Source: Sthenelais limicola
Taxonomy: Eukaryota; Annelida; Polychaeta; Phyllodocida; Sigalionidae
DNA length: 64,000 nt
Assembly: GCA_942159475.1 (NCBI GenBank)
Contig: OW804095.1
Coordinates: 56,634,773-56,698,772 of the forward strand
Direction of reading: 5' to 3'
Shown here: positions 13,001 through 28,000 of the stretch, in pieces
Position numbering within the stretch: position 1 is the stretch's first letter
Layout of the letters: the number at the start of each line of letters is the position of its first letter
The notes under the pieces: generated by a model
Seen by the model: the letters and a program-made list of their open reading frames with translations, nothing else
What the model was told of the DNA's origin: nothing
Databases searched by the model: none
Position numbers and translations under genes: made by a program

Positions 13001-16000
13001 ATTGTAAACAGAGGCCTCAGAGTTCCACCAGGTGAAATATGTATATTTATGTCACATGCGATTGATATAGCATGAACCGATCAACGGCAATCGATAACCC
13101 GGTTATGTTTCTAACAAATCCTCCGAAAAAATACCAGCAGGATTCAAAATAGCGTTTCATCTGTTCTTGCATTACAACTCCTATGGCATTTTCTAGTTGT
13201 TGCTCTATTGTACCTACCAGCCAGACACTTATACATTATAGTAGCTTAATTGCTATTGATTGCTCTGAATTTGACTTAGCATCCCGATCACGATAGTGTA
13301 CTTTCTGAATAAATCATAATTAACTATTTTGGTCTAGAATGAAACTGGCTCTAAAAACACTAACGTTTTTGTAATAATTACATAGTCAATTTCATATAGG
13401 TCTTTGATGTTTATGCAGGTTCTGGCACAGTACTGACGTCCTTAGATCTTCAAGCTACAGACCTGGACTCTGATGACAGCATCCTAAAGTACACCATCAC
13501 CAGAGGCCCCACTCTGGGCACATGGCTTCTCACCCTCCCTCCTAGTGGACCCTCTGGCCCTCAGGGTTTTGTACTGGAAGATGAACCAAGTTCTGCTGCT
13601 GCTCCCGATCTTACAAATGACAATAACAATGAAGAGATACTAAAGCGGCAGAGGAGAAGCGCACCAAATGACTATCCGTCCCAATGGGTTGATGTACCTA
13701 ACACTCAGTCACTTGGATCAAAGCATGACATTTTAAATGCAGCTCTAGACGAGGACAGGTGGGTAGAGCCAGACGAAAATCCACGAATTAAGGCAGAGCT
13801 CTTATGGGATAGTCGCTTGGATACATCTCAATTTGAAACTCTCTATTTAGAAGGAAGCCATCGCAACAGGGAACATCCAGGTTTCCTGCAACCATTCCAT
13901 GGTCCTAATTCCGAGCTTGTAGGCGCTAATAGAAGAATCGAAGAGTTGGGCTGGACTGGGCGGACACCTGGTGGTCATACGTATCCTGGATCTCCGATCA
14001 TCCTTACCGATGGACGTGTCCAAAAACACCCGCTGCCTGATGGCAACCCTTCTCCTGGAGAATACCCACTGCCTCCATTGGAACAACCAGCTCCAATTCC
14101 CAGTCACCGGGTACGCCCGGGAAGTGTTGGTATCTCGAGGCCAGGCATAAGTCGCGAGCATGATACTGGCGGTGGATCGTCTTCATCTGGATTAGGTTCA
14201 GGTGCACGAGGAGGTCGTCCTGAACTAGTCCCAGTTGGAACTGCTGGACCAACAGGACATACTATTGAAGGCAGTACGATTGAAGTATCTGCCGATGGCC
14301 TGGTCCATGGATTCAGACAAAGAGATATAAATGAAGGTAGTTGCAACAGCTTTAGTTTGCAGGTCTACAGTGAAATTTCCCTAATTCATTTCAATTCCTC
14401 CCACAATCTGTTTTCGATGGCAATCTATGTCATGCAATGATTAGAGTTGGTATGCTGATATTAGAAACTATAGTTAGGCGATAACAAATATTAATTTAAT
14501 GATGTTTATGTTCATAGGTCGGGTGCAGTTTGTACATTCTCCTGGCGAGCCTACTGGGGTTTCCCAAACAGTATTTACAGTATCAGACCCGGAAGGAAAT
14601 GAATTAATCGAACAAACTTTCATCGTTAATATTGTTGGTAGGTCACTCGTTTACATCAACAACCATTTTCTGGGCTTCTTTTTACAACTGCTTTTATTTT
14701 CGTATCCTATCTGAGTTTCTACAAACTAAATTTGCATAAGATCAACATTTTACGACTTCACATATATATTAGACTCCCTTTTGATTAGAACTCTTACTTT
14801 CTTGTTCTTCTGATTGTTTGGAACTGACAGTTTGGAATCTTTTTAGAATTCCACCTATATAGTTCTCTCGTAGCACCTCTTCAACCATTTCTGAAGAGTT
14901 TCCACTTATTATAATGACATTAACTGTCTAGTATATAATGTTGGTTATTTAGTTTTTAAATTCATTTAATTTAATTACAATGAAATAAAATGCTCAACTA
15001 TATTCACACCACTTTTACAGATGATCGGACACCTCCGAGAGTGGTAAACAACAATGAATTAGTTGTAGGGGAAGGCGGAGAGGCGCACATAACTACGAAT
15101 TTCCTGTCTGCCTCTGATGGTCAAGTGGACCCTGGATCATTGAGATTCTCCATCCTGCAGCCTCCTTCTTATGGTCACCTTGCTATGTCCACGCAGAGAG
15201 GTATCTGACACCATTAGCTGGTTCAAACCCAATGAAGCGGTCATTAAGAGTTAATTCTGAAATATATTCACTTATATTCCTTGGTGTTGGTTATCACATT
15301 GTTCAGATTCTTTTCTTTTTTATTTAGGTATTTTTATTTAGGTACATTTAACATTTCCAAAACACGTGTGTCCACCTTTTGGATGTATTACTGCGTTGCT
15401 TATCACATAATCAACTATTCTAGATCATCTACTATTCTATCCAATTATATGAATACAATATATATGGTATGTATTGAATAAACATACCTTTGTTCAATCT
15501 GTCTAGATTTGCCTATCGCTGAATTCCTCCAATCTGACCTGGCTGCTAACGGTGTGGTGTACGTGCATACTTCATCAGAAGAGGCATTAAATGATAGATT
15601 CACTTTCTCTGTCTCAGATGGACCAAATCAGGTGAGGATATCAATATATGCACTAGCTCTACCAGATACTGAGAATCACACAAATTACCAGACTCCGAGA
15701 ATAAAGGGACAAAAATTCAATTTCAACGAAGCCCGAAATTCCATTATTTATCCTGATTTACATCTCGAATTAATTCAAGAAATAAAACAGAATACAATAA
15801 TGATATTTTTCAATGACGAAGAAGTTTCTAGATGTAGCGCATGAAGAAATTGTGGCTCCTCATTTTCTATTTTTAAATGAATTATGTTTTATATAAGGGG
15901 AAAGAATTGTGTAGAAGATAAGGTATAAAAGTGATAATTATGATAAAGGATATACCCATTAGGCCAACAAGAACAGGTGTGTTTATGATTTACCCCCCCC

Positions 16001-19000
16001 CCTCTCCCTACCTAGAAAAACCTTCCCCTACCTAAAAATGAAATTGGACCATACCTGATTTTTCTTTACCATACCTTACTTTTGGGGGATTTTATGACAA
16101 AAAAGGCTAATAAAAGCAGGAAAACAGGTTTTCCTAACCCGGAACTGTCAAAAAGCATATTTCCCATGTTTAAAACAACTATTGTTATAAAATAGACAAA
16201 TTTTAAAAAAAGTTACCCCACCTACCTATAGTTTTCAGCCAGATAAATCGCAAACACACCTATTTCTTTTTCCTTAATCCAGAATAGCTCTAGGTTTATT
16301 AGCTTCTAGCTATTAACCAATCGGTACGCCTATTTAAGACAACTTTCACCCTCATAACATTCGTTTGGAATGGGTAGCTCCGATCAAAAGCGTAGATTTT
16401 CTCCTGTATCGCATTATTGATGTAAATTATTTTTACACCAGGTGACAAGACAATTCCTTCTTAGAATCACGCCGGTAGACAACAAATTACCAACAGTTAT
16501 CAACAGGGGTCTCAGAGTTCAAGAAGGTCAGGAAATAGTCGTCTCAGAGTTTGATCTCCAAATCACAGATCCTGATACTGAGGTAAGAGAACTTTTAATA
16601 TGGAAAGATCAGCCGAACGCAGGCCATTGTCAACAATTTGCCTTTTATTTATTACATTGCGCAGAAAATTGCCGGTTTCTTTATAGCGCTAAGGATATTT
16701 TATAATAACCAAAGAGTGTGCCATTAATTTCAAGAGAAAAATCTATTTTGATTGATTTAAGCTTTTCATGTCATTATCACATTAGTTTCTTTGTAAGATA
16801 TCTTATGGGAATTAATTGTAAATGGAAATCTAGTTAATTGTCAATAATGCGTGAAAGTTAGTTTAGTTTGTCCAAATTGCTTTGAACACTTTGGTTCTCA
16901 TCACGGCCATTTATGATTAATTTCCATTCCATATTATTCGACATGTAGACATACCACCCTACTAAACACAAATGAAAATAAAGAGCCCTGTGGGGTTTTG
17001 CACAGATTCTACATACTTCATTACCTAATTGTTCCAGGAAGCAGAGCTGAGGGTGATCATCACTTCCCGACCACAGCACGGTAGATTAGTGATCCACCAG
17101 CGCGGTGACAGACCCTCATATTCGGGCTTCACCATGGAGGATGTGTATGAAGGTCGTGTGACGTATGTGCATGATGGCTCTGAGACAACAGAAGACTCGT
17201 TCAGATTCAGAGTCACTGACGGCACAAATTCTAGATTTATTGTGGATGGCAAGGGCGAGACCGATAAAGTGCAGGTTAGTGAAATTAATGGAAATTTAAA
17301 AATTCATAATAACAATGTCAATCTTATAATTTCTATAATATTCTAAAGTGCTAAAAATTCTAGGTGGTAGAAGTTCTTGAAACTCTAATGAAAAGATATA
17401 ATACAAACTTATTAAGTAAAGCTCGAATTTGAGATACTAAATTTGGAATTTTATTAATCCGTTTTGATATTGTTATATTCCTTTTAGATCTTCTACATTA
17501 ATATCCAACCTGTGGATGATGGCAGTCCCAGGCTTTTGCTAAACAAGGGCCTGCATTTCCTAACGCATGATGAGCATGTGGTATGTACTGATATTAATTT
17601 TATAAGTACTATTGAATTTGACTAAACATATGAGGGGAAACAAATTTAAAATTGTGCACATGTATACATTTATTATTATTATTAATAATAATAATAATCA
17701 ATGTGGCCCATGTAGTTCCTTTATTTCACAAAAAATGTTCATAAGTGACAGTTTATTTTTGACCCCAGGCTCCTCCTTTTTGTTGTTGATTTAAAGACGA
17801 ATAAAAGATACAAATATATATATGAGAATATCTAATAATTATGTTGTATAAGAACTACCAAAGAAGCTTTATGGCTTTAACTGGATGCATCGGTGTGTAT
17901 GAGTGGTAAGCTGCATATACCCAATAGTATATCATAGTCAAGGTATACCATATAATCTTCTATCTTGTTTCACTTCTGACTTATGTAGCAGGCTGTAGGG
18001 GCAATCAGTAACCGGGAGTTATACGCTGAAGATGCAGACAGTTCTCCTGAAGAGGTTGTGTTCAGGATCAAAGCCCAGCCTGCGCATGGTTACATCAGCT
18101 ACATCAACTCTACCACACCCCTTCAAGCGTTTACACAAAGTACAGTGAATTTCTATCAGTCACGTATATTTATTAAGAGTTCATTGAACTGTTGAAACAA
18201 TATAGGTCTTTATCGGCGAGTCGATTTTTGGTATCTCTCTTGGTTAAAACAAGTAAATGAGTTTGCCTCTTGGAAATATGAGCCCAAAACATTATGTGTA
18301 CCTTTTATTTTGTAATATTGTATGTCATACCATCGGCTAATTGGCATTGATTAGGGATGCCATTCATTGCAAGAAAATTGATCTAAGTTTCAATTTTATA
18401 TCAGGTGATGTCTCCAATGGAATAGTGCGCTACGTGTTATCTGGTAATATGTCCGTACTGCAAGACCAATTCACATTTGATGTAATGGACAGTAAACCCA
18501 ACACACTAATGGGTTCCGTATTTCATCTACAATGGACTGTATTCAAATTTGAGAAAGCTTATTATAATACCACAGAAACATCAGGATATATCCATATACC
18601 TGTTAGGAGAATTGGAAATACAAAACAGGTATAATCTATTAATTGAAAATGAGTTATCGCTATAATTAATTTGAGATTCTTTATGTTAGAGAGGTATATT
18701 CACTAACCAAATATCACTCCATACCTAGAAAAGTTACAGCGATTATTTCTTTGTGGCGTTTTGTTATTGGACATTTCTGCATGTTGTTTTTACTGCTGAC
18801 AAATCTGAGTAAGTATATGAAAGAATATGTCAAAACTATGAAAACAAAGGTTTTTCTGTTATTTGTTTCAGTATTCAGTAGTGACCTGTAAAACGGTTCC
18901 AGATACTGCCACATCGGATCCCAGAGAATCTCAACCTGGAAAAAAGGATTTTACCCCAGTCTCTGGACAAGTGAGTCAACATGCTATTAGATCGCTCAAT

Positions 19001-22000
19001 TAACTGTCGCTCCGGTGGACACCAATCTTGATTTAATAATGTCATCAGGTTGAAATTACGTTGGATGTTTCGTCCCTTTATAGGTACAGTTTGAGGGTTT
19101 TGAGGACAAAAAGTCGTGCAAGGTAGCCATTAGAGATGACAACGTTTTTGAAGGGCCTGAGACGTTTTACCTTGAGTTGAGTCACCCGGAATTCTCACTA
19201 TTGGGGCGTCCCTCACGTGCGGCTGTCACAATATACGATAGGGAAGATGGTAATTACAAACCTAAATTGCTGTATGATTTTAAATTATCATTCTTAATTT
19301 TAGGATGGAAACTCAATGCTCTGATGGTATTTGAATATTACCTGCTTGATGTAAGGGTCTCAATTCCAATATAAGTCATACTTGGTTTGGGTAGTCATAG
19401 ATCAAAGGGATTTTGCTATCGTCCCCCCACGTCATTATTTATGGTCATGGAAATTACTTTAACAATGATATATTCTAGTCTCTACCTCATTATTTCCATC
19501 ACTAACCAGAGTCTGAGATTCAGTTTGAATTTGGTGAAATTGCTGTGAATGAGAGCGTAGGCATCCTCCGTGTGCCCCTCCTGAGAACAGGAGATGTTTC
19601 TACTATGGCAACAGTGATGTGTCACAGTCAGCCAATCACAGCCCAAGGCAGTAGTATGGAAATGCTGGATTCAGGGTCAGACTATCAAACCAGGTCTCAA
19701 CATCATAAATCCAGGGTTATGTTTGGTGAAGGGTCTGTCCAAGCCTTCTGTGACGTCAGGGTATGTCTTTTGATATTGCTTACCTTCGGATTTGTATCTT
19801 ATTCGTACTAGTTCGTACTAGTTCAATGATTGGAAGCAACTCAACTGATTTAACTTATTTAAATCTTTCAACATCTTTTATCTGAGTGGTGACAACCAAT
19901 TCTTAAAAAGTATGAAATAACTGTTATTATTTTATTTTCTGAAATGTTAAGAAGTTAGATTCAGTTACCTACACGAAAAGCACCATACATAATGGTCATG
20001 CGTAATTTACTAACGAGAGTTTAAATGTTTGTGGCCAATAAAAATATTTAAAAACAACAAAACAGTTTCCCTGTAGTGCATGGATATGTTCGAATTCAGT
20101 GTTGATATAATTATTGCCTGATGCTTAGATAGAAATTAACTCAGTCTTATTTCAAATTAAGATAATTGATGACAGCTTTTATGAAGAAGACGAACAATTT
20201 GAGTTAATCTTGTCTGCGCCTTCCATGATGACCAAACTGGGCGAACAAAGAAAAAGTGTCATCACTATCACTGGACCTAACGACAGTGAGTATTCTGTGT
20301 GAATGATTATTCTTATGATTGATGATGGTTTCATGATGACCAATCTACCTAGGTATCATTGATGTACTTTAACATCTTCCACAGTTGGGATGGTAATTTC
20401 TAGAAAAACATAACCTTTATTAATAGAACGTTTTTTTATGTCATCACAGTTCCTGGTGTATACTTGGATTCACCGTTATACTATGTGGATGAAGCAGATG
20501 GGGAGGTTGTGGTTACAGTGGTCAGGTCAGGTTCTGATATTTCCTCTCCTATAACTCTTTGGTGTTCCGCAAGACCATCGACTCCCATCTCAGCACTTCC
20601 AGGAGAAGACTTCCTACCAAGCCCTCAAGAAATAAAATTCCAGCCAGGCCAAAAAACACAAGTGAGTCTATATTGCCTTAAAGCAAATAACAAAACAATC
20701 CATCTACGTCAGTAGGCTACTAAAGTAAATATTTTCTACTTTTTGTTCCATTCTTTTCCAATTCATCTAAATGTCATTTGAGCAAAGTTTTGGAGGGTAT
20801 TGTCCAGTTGTGTTTGCTACAGGGCTTCTAGAACGTCCTCATTTGTATTTGGAGGACCCGCCGGAATCCTTTCCTGTGATGATTACACTCATTAGGCTAT
20901 CGCTCACCGGCGGCAGTTTCCTCTCGGCCATTTTTCTTTAACAACGCTCTAAATCCTCACTTTTCGGGGGGGGGGGGGGAGGGGAGATAGCAACAATAAA
21001 ATGGAATATCACAGATAATACCGCATATGTTAGCAATACATTTTTCTGTCTTTTTCAGCAATGTGTCATAGAAATTGTAGACGATGCCAGTGATATGCGT
21101 TTGGAAGGAAATGAGACAGTTGAAGTTTATCTTTATAATGTTTTGGGAGCCGTATTGGAAGATCCACCAGCATCGATTATATTTATTAACGATACCAATG
21201 AAGATGGTTAGTATATACCTTTATTTAACAATTATATTTATGGATCAGGTATTTCCCCAACTTGTAGAGGGCCTCATATGCCGTAACAAGCCGTCTATGT
21301 ACCATATATAGACTTAAAGATACGCTCATTTTCAATCTTGAATAACAAAACAATCCATTTAAACCTTATCAAAACTTATCTTGCTTTTTAACTAATCTAA
21401 CTTTAACAACTTAACTATGTTTGTCTCCCGAGTCACAAACAAGAGAAGTCTCATTACCATGCGCAGAGAAGATCAAAACTAACTTTTGCACTAACCTCGG
21501 CAGCCATCATACTTTTATGACCTACTTAGAGCAACCGAGCACAAAATTAAGTACCGGCGTTCACGCTCCTCAAAATTATCCCTTCACAAGATCGCTCTCT
21601 TTACTGTAAAAAGCTGATATCTTACACGATAAAGTCATCCTTCAAATACAAACGATTTAATTGTCTATATTTTATATTTCATACAAAGGCCCTAACTTTT
21701 ATATCTCCCTACCATACTTCTCTAGTTTTCTCTCAACTAGTTTGCTAATATGTTAACATTCTTCATTCTTCACCCCAGTATCCGTGCTGCAGTTTGAACA
21801 AGAATCTTACATTTTCGATGAGAACTCGGGTTCTGTTTCTGTGCCTATCATTCGGACTGGGGATGTTACATATGAGACTTCAGTCATCTGTTTCACTCGT
21901 CAAAGAAGAGCAAGAGTGATGATGGATTATGTAGAAAGACCATGGACTAATGAATCCAAAGTGTTATTCTTGCCAGGACAAAAGGTACCTACTGTTAAAA

Positions 22001-25000
22001 ATATTTCAAACCAATCTTTAGTTGGAGCTTTAGGCCAAGAGGATCACTCGGGTTGCTGCATATGTTCCTCGGGTGTTTTCTTGTTTGCTTTGAGGATGTG
22101 TAGATATAAGGTTTGCATTATGGATCTTTAACCTCTTATCACCCCTTAATTTGTACCTGTCATAATTACACTGGGTTTTGTACTGTTGGGCGTTAGATAG
22201 TTCGCCCTCTGTGATGATGAACCCACTTTTCAATGTTGTATAAATATGAAGGTAATGATTATTGTCCGTAGGTAGCAAACTGCACAGTCACTTTGGTTGA
22301 TGATGAGGAGTTGGAGGCAGAGGAAGATTTCCTTCTCCGTTTAGCAGACCCTGTTGGATTCGAACACTGTGGAGTCAGAGTTGGTGATTTAGACAGAACA
22401 ACCATAACAATAAAAGACCACCAAGATAGTATGTGTACAAATACAAAGTCTCTAGTGTCAATCCCTAGTGTACGATCAAGTGCTCCTTCTTGTGTTATTT
22501 ATGCAATCCACTTATAAATTCTTACCAAATATTATACACTCGCTACTGTCATTCGTTTTTAGTTCCTCTTTTGGAGTTCGAGAAGCCGAGCTATGAAGTA
22601 TCTGAACCGCCTGGTGAAGATAGTGTGTTTACACTAGAAGTGGTAGTTGTCAGGAAAGGAGACCAACAAACCCTTGTGGAAGTCAGATGTAGTACAAGAG
22701 ATGGGTCAGCCATAGCTGGACTAGATTACGACGCACACAGTCAAGTTATTACCTTCCTGCCAGGTAAATTTGAATCATGTCGTTGCATAACCATGCTACT
22801 ATTCCACTTTCCAATTTTCCAGTACATACCGTTTTCCATTGAAGAGGAATAGGATAAAGGACCTTCTGTAAAGAATACAGGTCCTCCAGGTTACCTTTTT
22901 TATATTAAGCCAGTTAGTCATTTGTTGTACTTTTTCATGAGATAACATAGAAACTGCTGATATAGTTTTGGTATCTGCAGCTTGGCTCCCCAGTGCCCAT
23001 GTTTTACAACAGTGTTGAAATCGTTTTTCAAATGTCTTTACATGCTTTCAAATATAAGAGTACATCCTATGAAATAATTCTTTAAATGATAATGTATTTA
23101 TTTCGATTGGTACAGGTGTATCTCGGATTAAATTTGAGGTGGACATTCTGCACAACCCAGGTAGTGAATGGCAGGAGATGTTTACTATCATTTTGGGACC
23201 ATCAATGCCTACAGGTGCTGTATTAGGAGCCATATCGCAGACAACTGTGGTCATTCTAGACAATGAAGCGTCTGGCAGTCTGGTCTTCCCAGTCCCTCCA
23301 ATTGTAAGCCACTCATCTTTGTTCCTTTTTGGTAAAATAATGCATTGTAAATATTATATATAGATGAATCTGCACTATCCACCATGCAAATAGCCGGTGT
23401 ATAAAAAGTGGTGGAAATGGTTTGTTTTTGTTGTTGATATCATCACAGGTACAGCTTGATATATCAAGTTGTACCTGTGATGATACTGGTTATAATAAGT
23501 ATCGATTATCGTTTCTATCCTGGTTTAGGATTTACTTATGGATAATAATGACACAATTAATTTTAAATATATGTAATATTCTTAATTCCACGTTGTAGAT
23601 AATATAGTATTTTATGTACAATGTCCCTCCCATATCCTATTTATTACCCATAATCGCCTGATGCATTTATTAATATTTTTCTCTTCCTTTTATTCCCTGA
23701 AACACATGTTGTATAATGTAGTCGGGATTTCTTTCCTTTGTTATTTTCTTTCTTTGTGTGTGTGTTTTGGCCTCTTGATATATTTAGCATTTACTTGTAT
23801 ATGATTTTGGATGTATAATGTGAACTCCTAATTATCATTAGGAGTTATTCCTAAGTATTTTGGGTCTATATGAAATGGTGTATTGAATTTTATAACTATA
23901 GCATCAGAGGAGTGCACAAGTTCAATAAATAATATCCTTTCTGCAGGTGGTATCCCTGTTAGACTATGATGATATGACAACAGGGTCGAATGACCTTCTA
24001 TCCCCAGGTTACCCTATAATATGTGTAACGGTAAGTACATGCTTGTTCTTTCTCCGGAAATTTGTAACCCAATTAAATAAAACGAAATAAATGTTCAAGT
24101 GACGGATGACCTCCACTTGATATGTAAATTGAACTTTAGTTATGAATTTGAACAATTTGATTACGGAAAGCAAAGCATGTGTGTAACAAGTATTAATTTC
24201 ATTACAGGCTTGCGACCCTAAACATCCATCTTTCACAATTACTTCACCCCTGTGTGCCTCATCTGGAGTTAACCAGTCGGCAGTGGTGTACAGATGGGAG
24301 ATATCAACCCCAAGTACAGTGCCAGACCCTTTGGGTATTCACTCATCGTTTCATACCATAAGCGGGCATCTTCCATTCACCAGATCTAACAGAAAGGTTT
24401 TGGAAAATATATATTTCCGACCAGGGTACAAGATTCGATGTACAGTACAACCGATAGATAAAAATGGCAGAAAATCTGCTCCAACCACCAGTGACAGCGT
24501 CACTATTGGTTCTGATAATGGCTTATGTAGGCACATTGGCTGGCCACATGGTATTCATGGACAATCTTTCGTGGGTAAATTGGAATACATAAAACCAGGC
24601 AGCACTCTTCATTCCAACACCCTGCATGTAAATGTAAAGGTACCGCACCATGATGGACTCATACCTTTGGTGTCTACCCAACCAATACACAATCTCCAAT
24701 ATCTCCTAACGGTTCCCACTTACAGACAGCAACATGCCTGCTCAAATTTTGCTCCTTCTCGCACAAATAGGAGTAGACCAGGTTTCATGTACGTAGCCAT
24801 AGACCCTGTTAGAGGTAATCTGCCTTACCAGTTTGATGAATTCCTTAGAGGGTCTGAGACGATAGACTTTTATAAACACTTAAATCTGAGGACATGCACT
24901 TGGACCTTTGATGCCTACTTCGACATGTCCGATTTGGTGAACCTTTGCAATGCCAGAGTGATGACTGACTTTAATGTGGTAGATAAAGCCAGGAGCCGTG

Positions 25001-28000
25001 TGAGTGTGCGAGTTCCCCTCTATGTAGCCTATGTGTATAACGCAGGAATTGGGGAGTGGTCATCCATTGATCATAGAACAGAGCTGGAACTTTCAATCAT
25101 GTACGACACTATGGTGTGGAGGGCAGGACTTGGCACTGGCCTACATATTGACGAAAAGGACCTCACGGGAGATTTACAGATAATCAAAGTAGCAACCAAC
25201 CCTAGAGGAAATCTAGTCATTGAATTCAAGACAAGGCCGAATTTCAGAGGTGTTTACTAGTGCTATGCAATCCTTCCTTTCACTTATTCTCCCCTTTTAT
25301 AAACAATGTACATGTTTGCCTAATATTTATGGGAGACATACATGATTGCCTGAATGACCCAAATCCAGTTTGATAACGCTTGTGAAGATTCTACTATCTA
25401 GGCCTTACACCTTTTTTTAAATTTTATACTTTATTTTACTTTACTTGTCTTGCAGGAATGTACTTGCTGGCTCATCCAGTTCACCCTGAATGGCGTGGAA
25501 CTGTTATATCTCCTTCATCCCTTCCCATCACGTTCCAGCTGGAGGAGGTTTGGAGTCAGCCCACCTTTGATTCTCCACAACAACACTGGAGAGCCACCAG
25601 TGATCTGTCCCTCCAGGATTACTCCGGGGATTATACCATAAAGCTCATACCCTGTACAGTCAGGCCCTTAGAACGCTACCCACATGATGAAGTCGCCACC
25701 ACTGTCTGCACTCCTCACACACCCAAAGGGTTGTTCATTTAGATAAATCTAATATGTATAGCAATACAAAAATGTGTAGTCATATACATGTATGTACATC
25801 TTAAATAGTTTTGTCGCAGTGAATCATGGCTGACCAGACTTGTAATTGGCCAATTCCACCAATTTGACAACATTTGCCCCCCTAGACCCCCCCCCCCCTG
25901 GGTACCCAAAAATATTTTTTACATTAATCAGTTGATTTGTTATTTTTTAATCAACCTTATATATATTTTGAGAATAACTCCTTTTATAGTATCCACATAG
26001 ATTTCCAACCAATATATATATAACTCCAGAAAGCTAAAGAGATTCATGATTAATGTAAATCTTATCAATAATCTTTCTCTTGCAGTTTCGATGTGGCATT
26101 GACATTCCAGCAAACATTACGACCCTTGCCAGCTGTGTATGCTTTAGCCACTGATTTCCATATCACGAGTAACCTGAACGAGTTTCTCATGGGTCCCAAG
26201 CAGACAGTAGATTTATCTGGCTTTGATGGGGTCTTCAACAAAGGTAAGGAGACATGGTGGTAACATCACATACATAAGCCTGTCTGAAAAGACCAGTTTG
26301 CTTTCTATTCTAAAAAACTGGCATTTCTCCAGAAATGCAAACAGAACCTTTAAAAAAATAACCAACTTGAATGACATTACTATATTGGTGACATCAAGTG
26401 AAATGCATTATAATAGTTCCCTTGTTTAATTGCAGATGACAGACTGTACGGTCGTGTTCTGTGGAGTCCATCACAAGACCTTAAGAATGCATACAAACTA
26501 CAAATAGAAAAGGTTTTCGTATGCACAGGTGTGAAACAAGATTTGTTACTTTGTTGTTTTATATTCCTTTACATAACTTCATAAACTACCGTTATGCCAC
26601 AGTATAAGAATATTTTCCATGTATTGGCTTGTCACAAACGGAGGCATAAAACTGAACTTTTATTTGTATACCTTGCATCTTTAGGCATTGAGGGATATGT
26701 GCCGACGTATGACCCAACTGGGGAGAAGTTTAATTCAGGACCACAATATGGCTGTCTACATCCCAATCCTAGGCTGGCCCACAGATATATGGTCTTAGTA
26801 AGTACAGATAGCGAGTCTAAGTCAAAATATCAACCAGGAAATCAGTGGCACATCGAGAAATAACATTCTCGTAATCACTGTTATTCAAGACAATATTTTA
26901 AATAGATACATGAGTCGCAAATGTTTGTTAACATTAGTGCACAGGTAGATAGATATTAAACGCCAACCCTAATCAACCTGATTTGCGATATACTGCTTTA
27001 AATGGGTTGGCAACCGATGGCTATGAAGCTAGCAAATCACTTCCATTGTCTAAGAGGGCAGAAAGAGGGAGGTAGCTACTTAACCCTAACCCACAGAACC
27101 ACTTTATAGGCGGTGCAAATTAGAGACTCATACGTACCATACAAGTAACTTGCTTAACACTTGCGCAGTACTTGCGTCCATTGATAGAAGCAACAGAATA
27201 CTAACCACCAATGCACCTACTTTGTACGGTACCTATGATGCATAAAAGTTTGCCTATGATGGTGAAATGTGAGTAGTATAGGTAAATAGTGGTGATAGAG
27301 CATTCTAAGCGCATTTTCTCTTCGATTGGTGATCACTGTGTGCAATAACCAATGGGGGCACAGGGAAATATAAATTCAAACAGGGAAATTTAACTAGGGA
27401 AATATAAATTTAAACTGTCTTAATTGAATGGGTATTACCCATCATGGTTCAAAAATAGAATTTGACTCCCGGTGGCACCTTAGTTTGGTACCGTATTTAA
27501 TTGTTCACACTCTTTACTCTTTAGGAAAGCCTTTAGCATAATGCAAAACATCAACTGACAGTGCGTATTTTCATGTGAATGTTTAAATATTATATAGGCC
27601 AAAAAAAGAAACTAACATAATGTGAAAGGGGACATGTTATGGATAAGCATAAAGGTGAGTGGTGATGTTGAAGGAGGGGAGGTCATTGAACTCGCAGTGA
27701 CTATATACATAAAAATACACTATTCAAATAGAGTTGTTTATATGTGACATGGCATGTAGAACATGATAGTTCCATCATGCATTCCTTTCTTGCTGATATT
27801 TCAGGATAGAGGAGATTCCACCTATACAACCAAATCTATTGCTGGTCACAATTTTGACGCGGAGTTTGCCACTGATAATGTAGAATACAGACCACTGTGG
27901 GATATGCCGGGAATAGATGGATTTACCATAAGTATTGACCCTCTTTACAAGGTAGGTTAGAATCGTGGAATCGTAGCTAAACATGTCCTTAACTAAACAT

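Noticed and set aside
13643..14330. Retained intron as an explanation for the large FRAS1 exon
   Set aside because: The frame stays open for 306 codons with balanced codon use and correct phase at both ends; an AT-rich intron of this genome would contain many stops.
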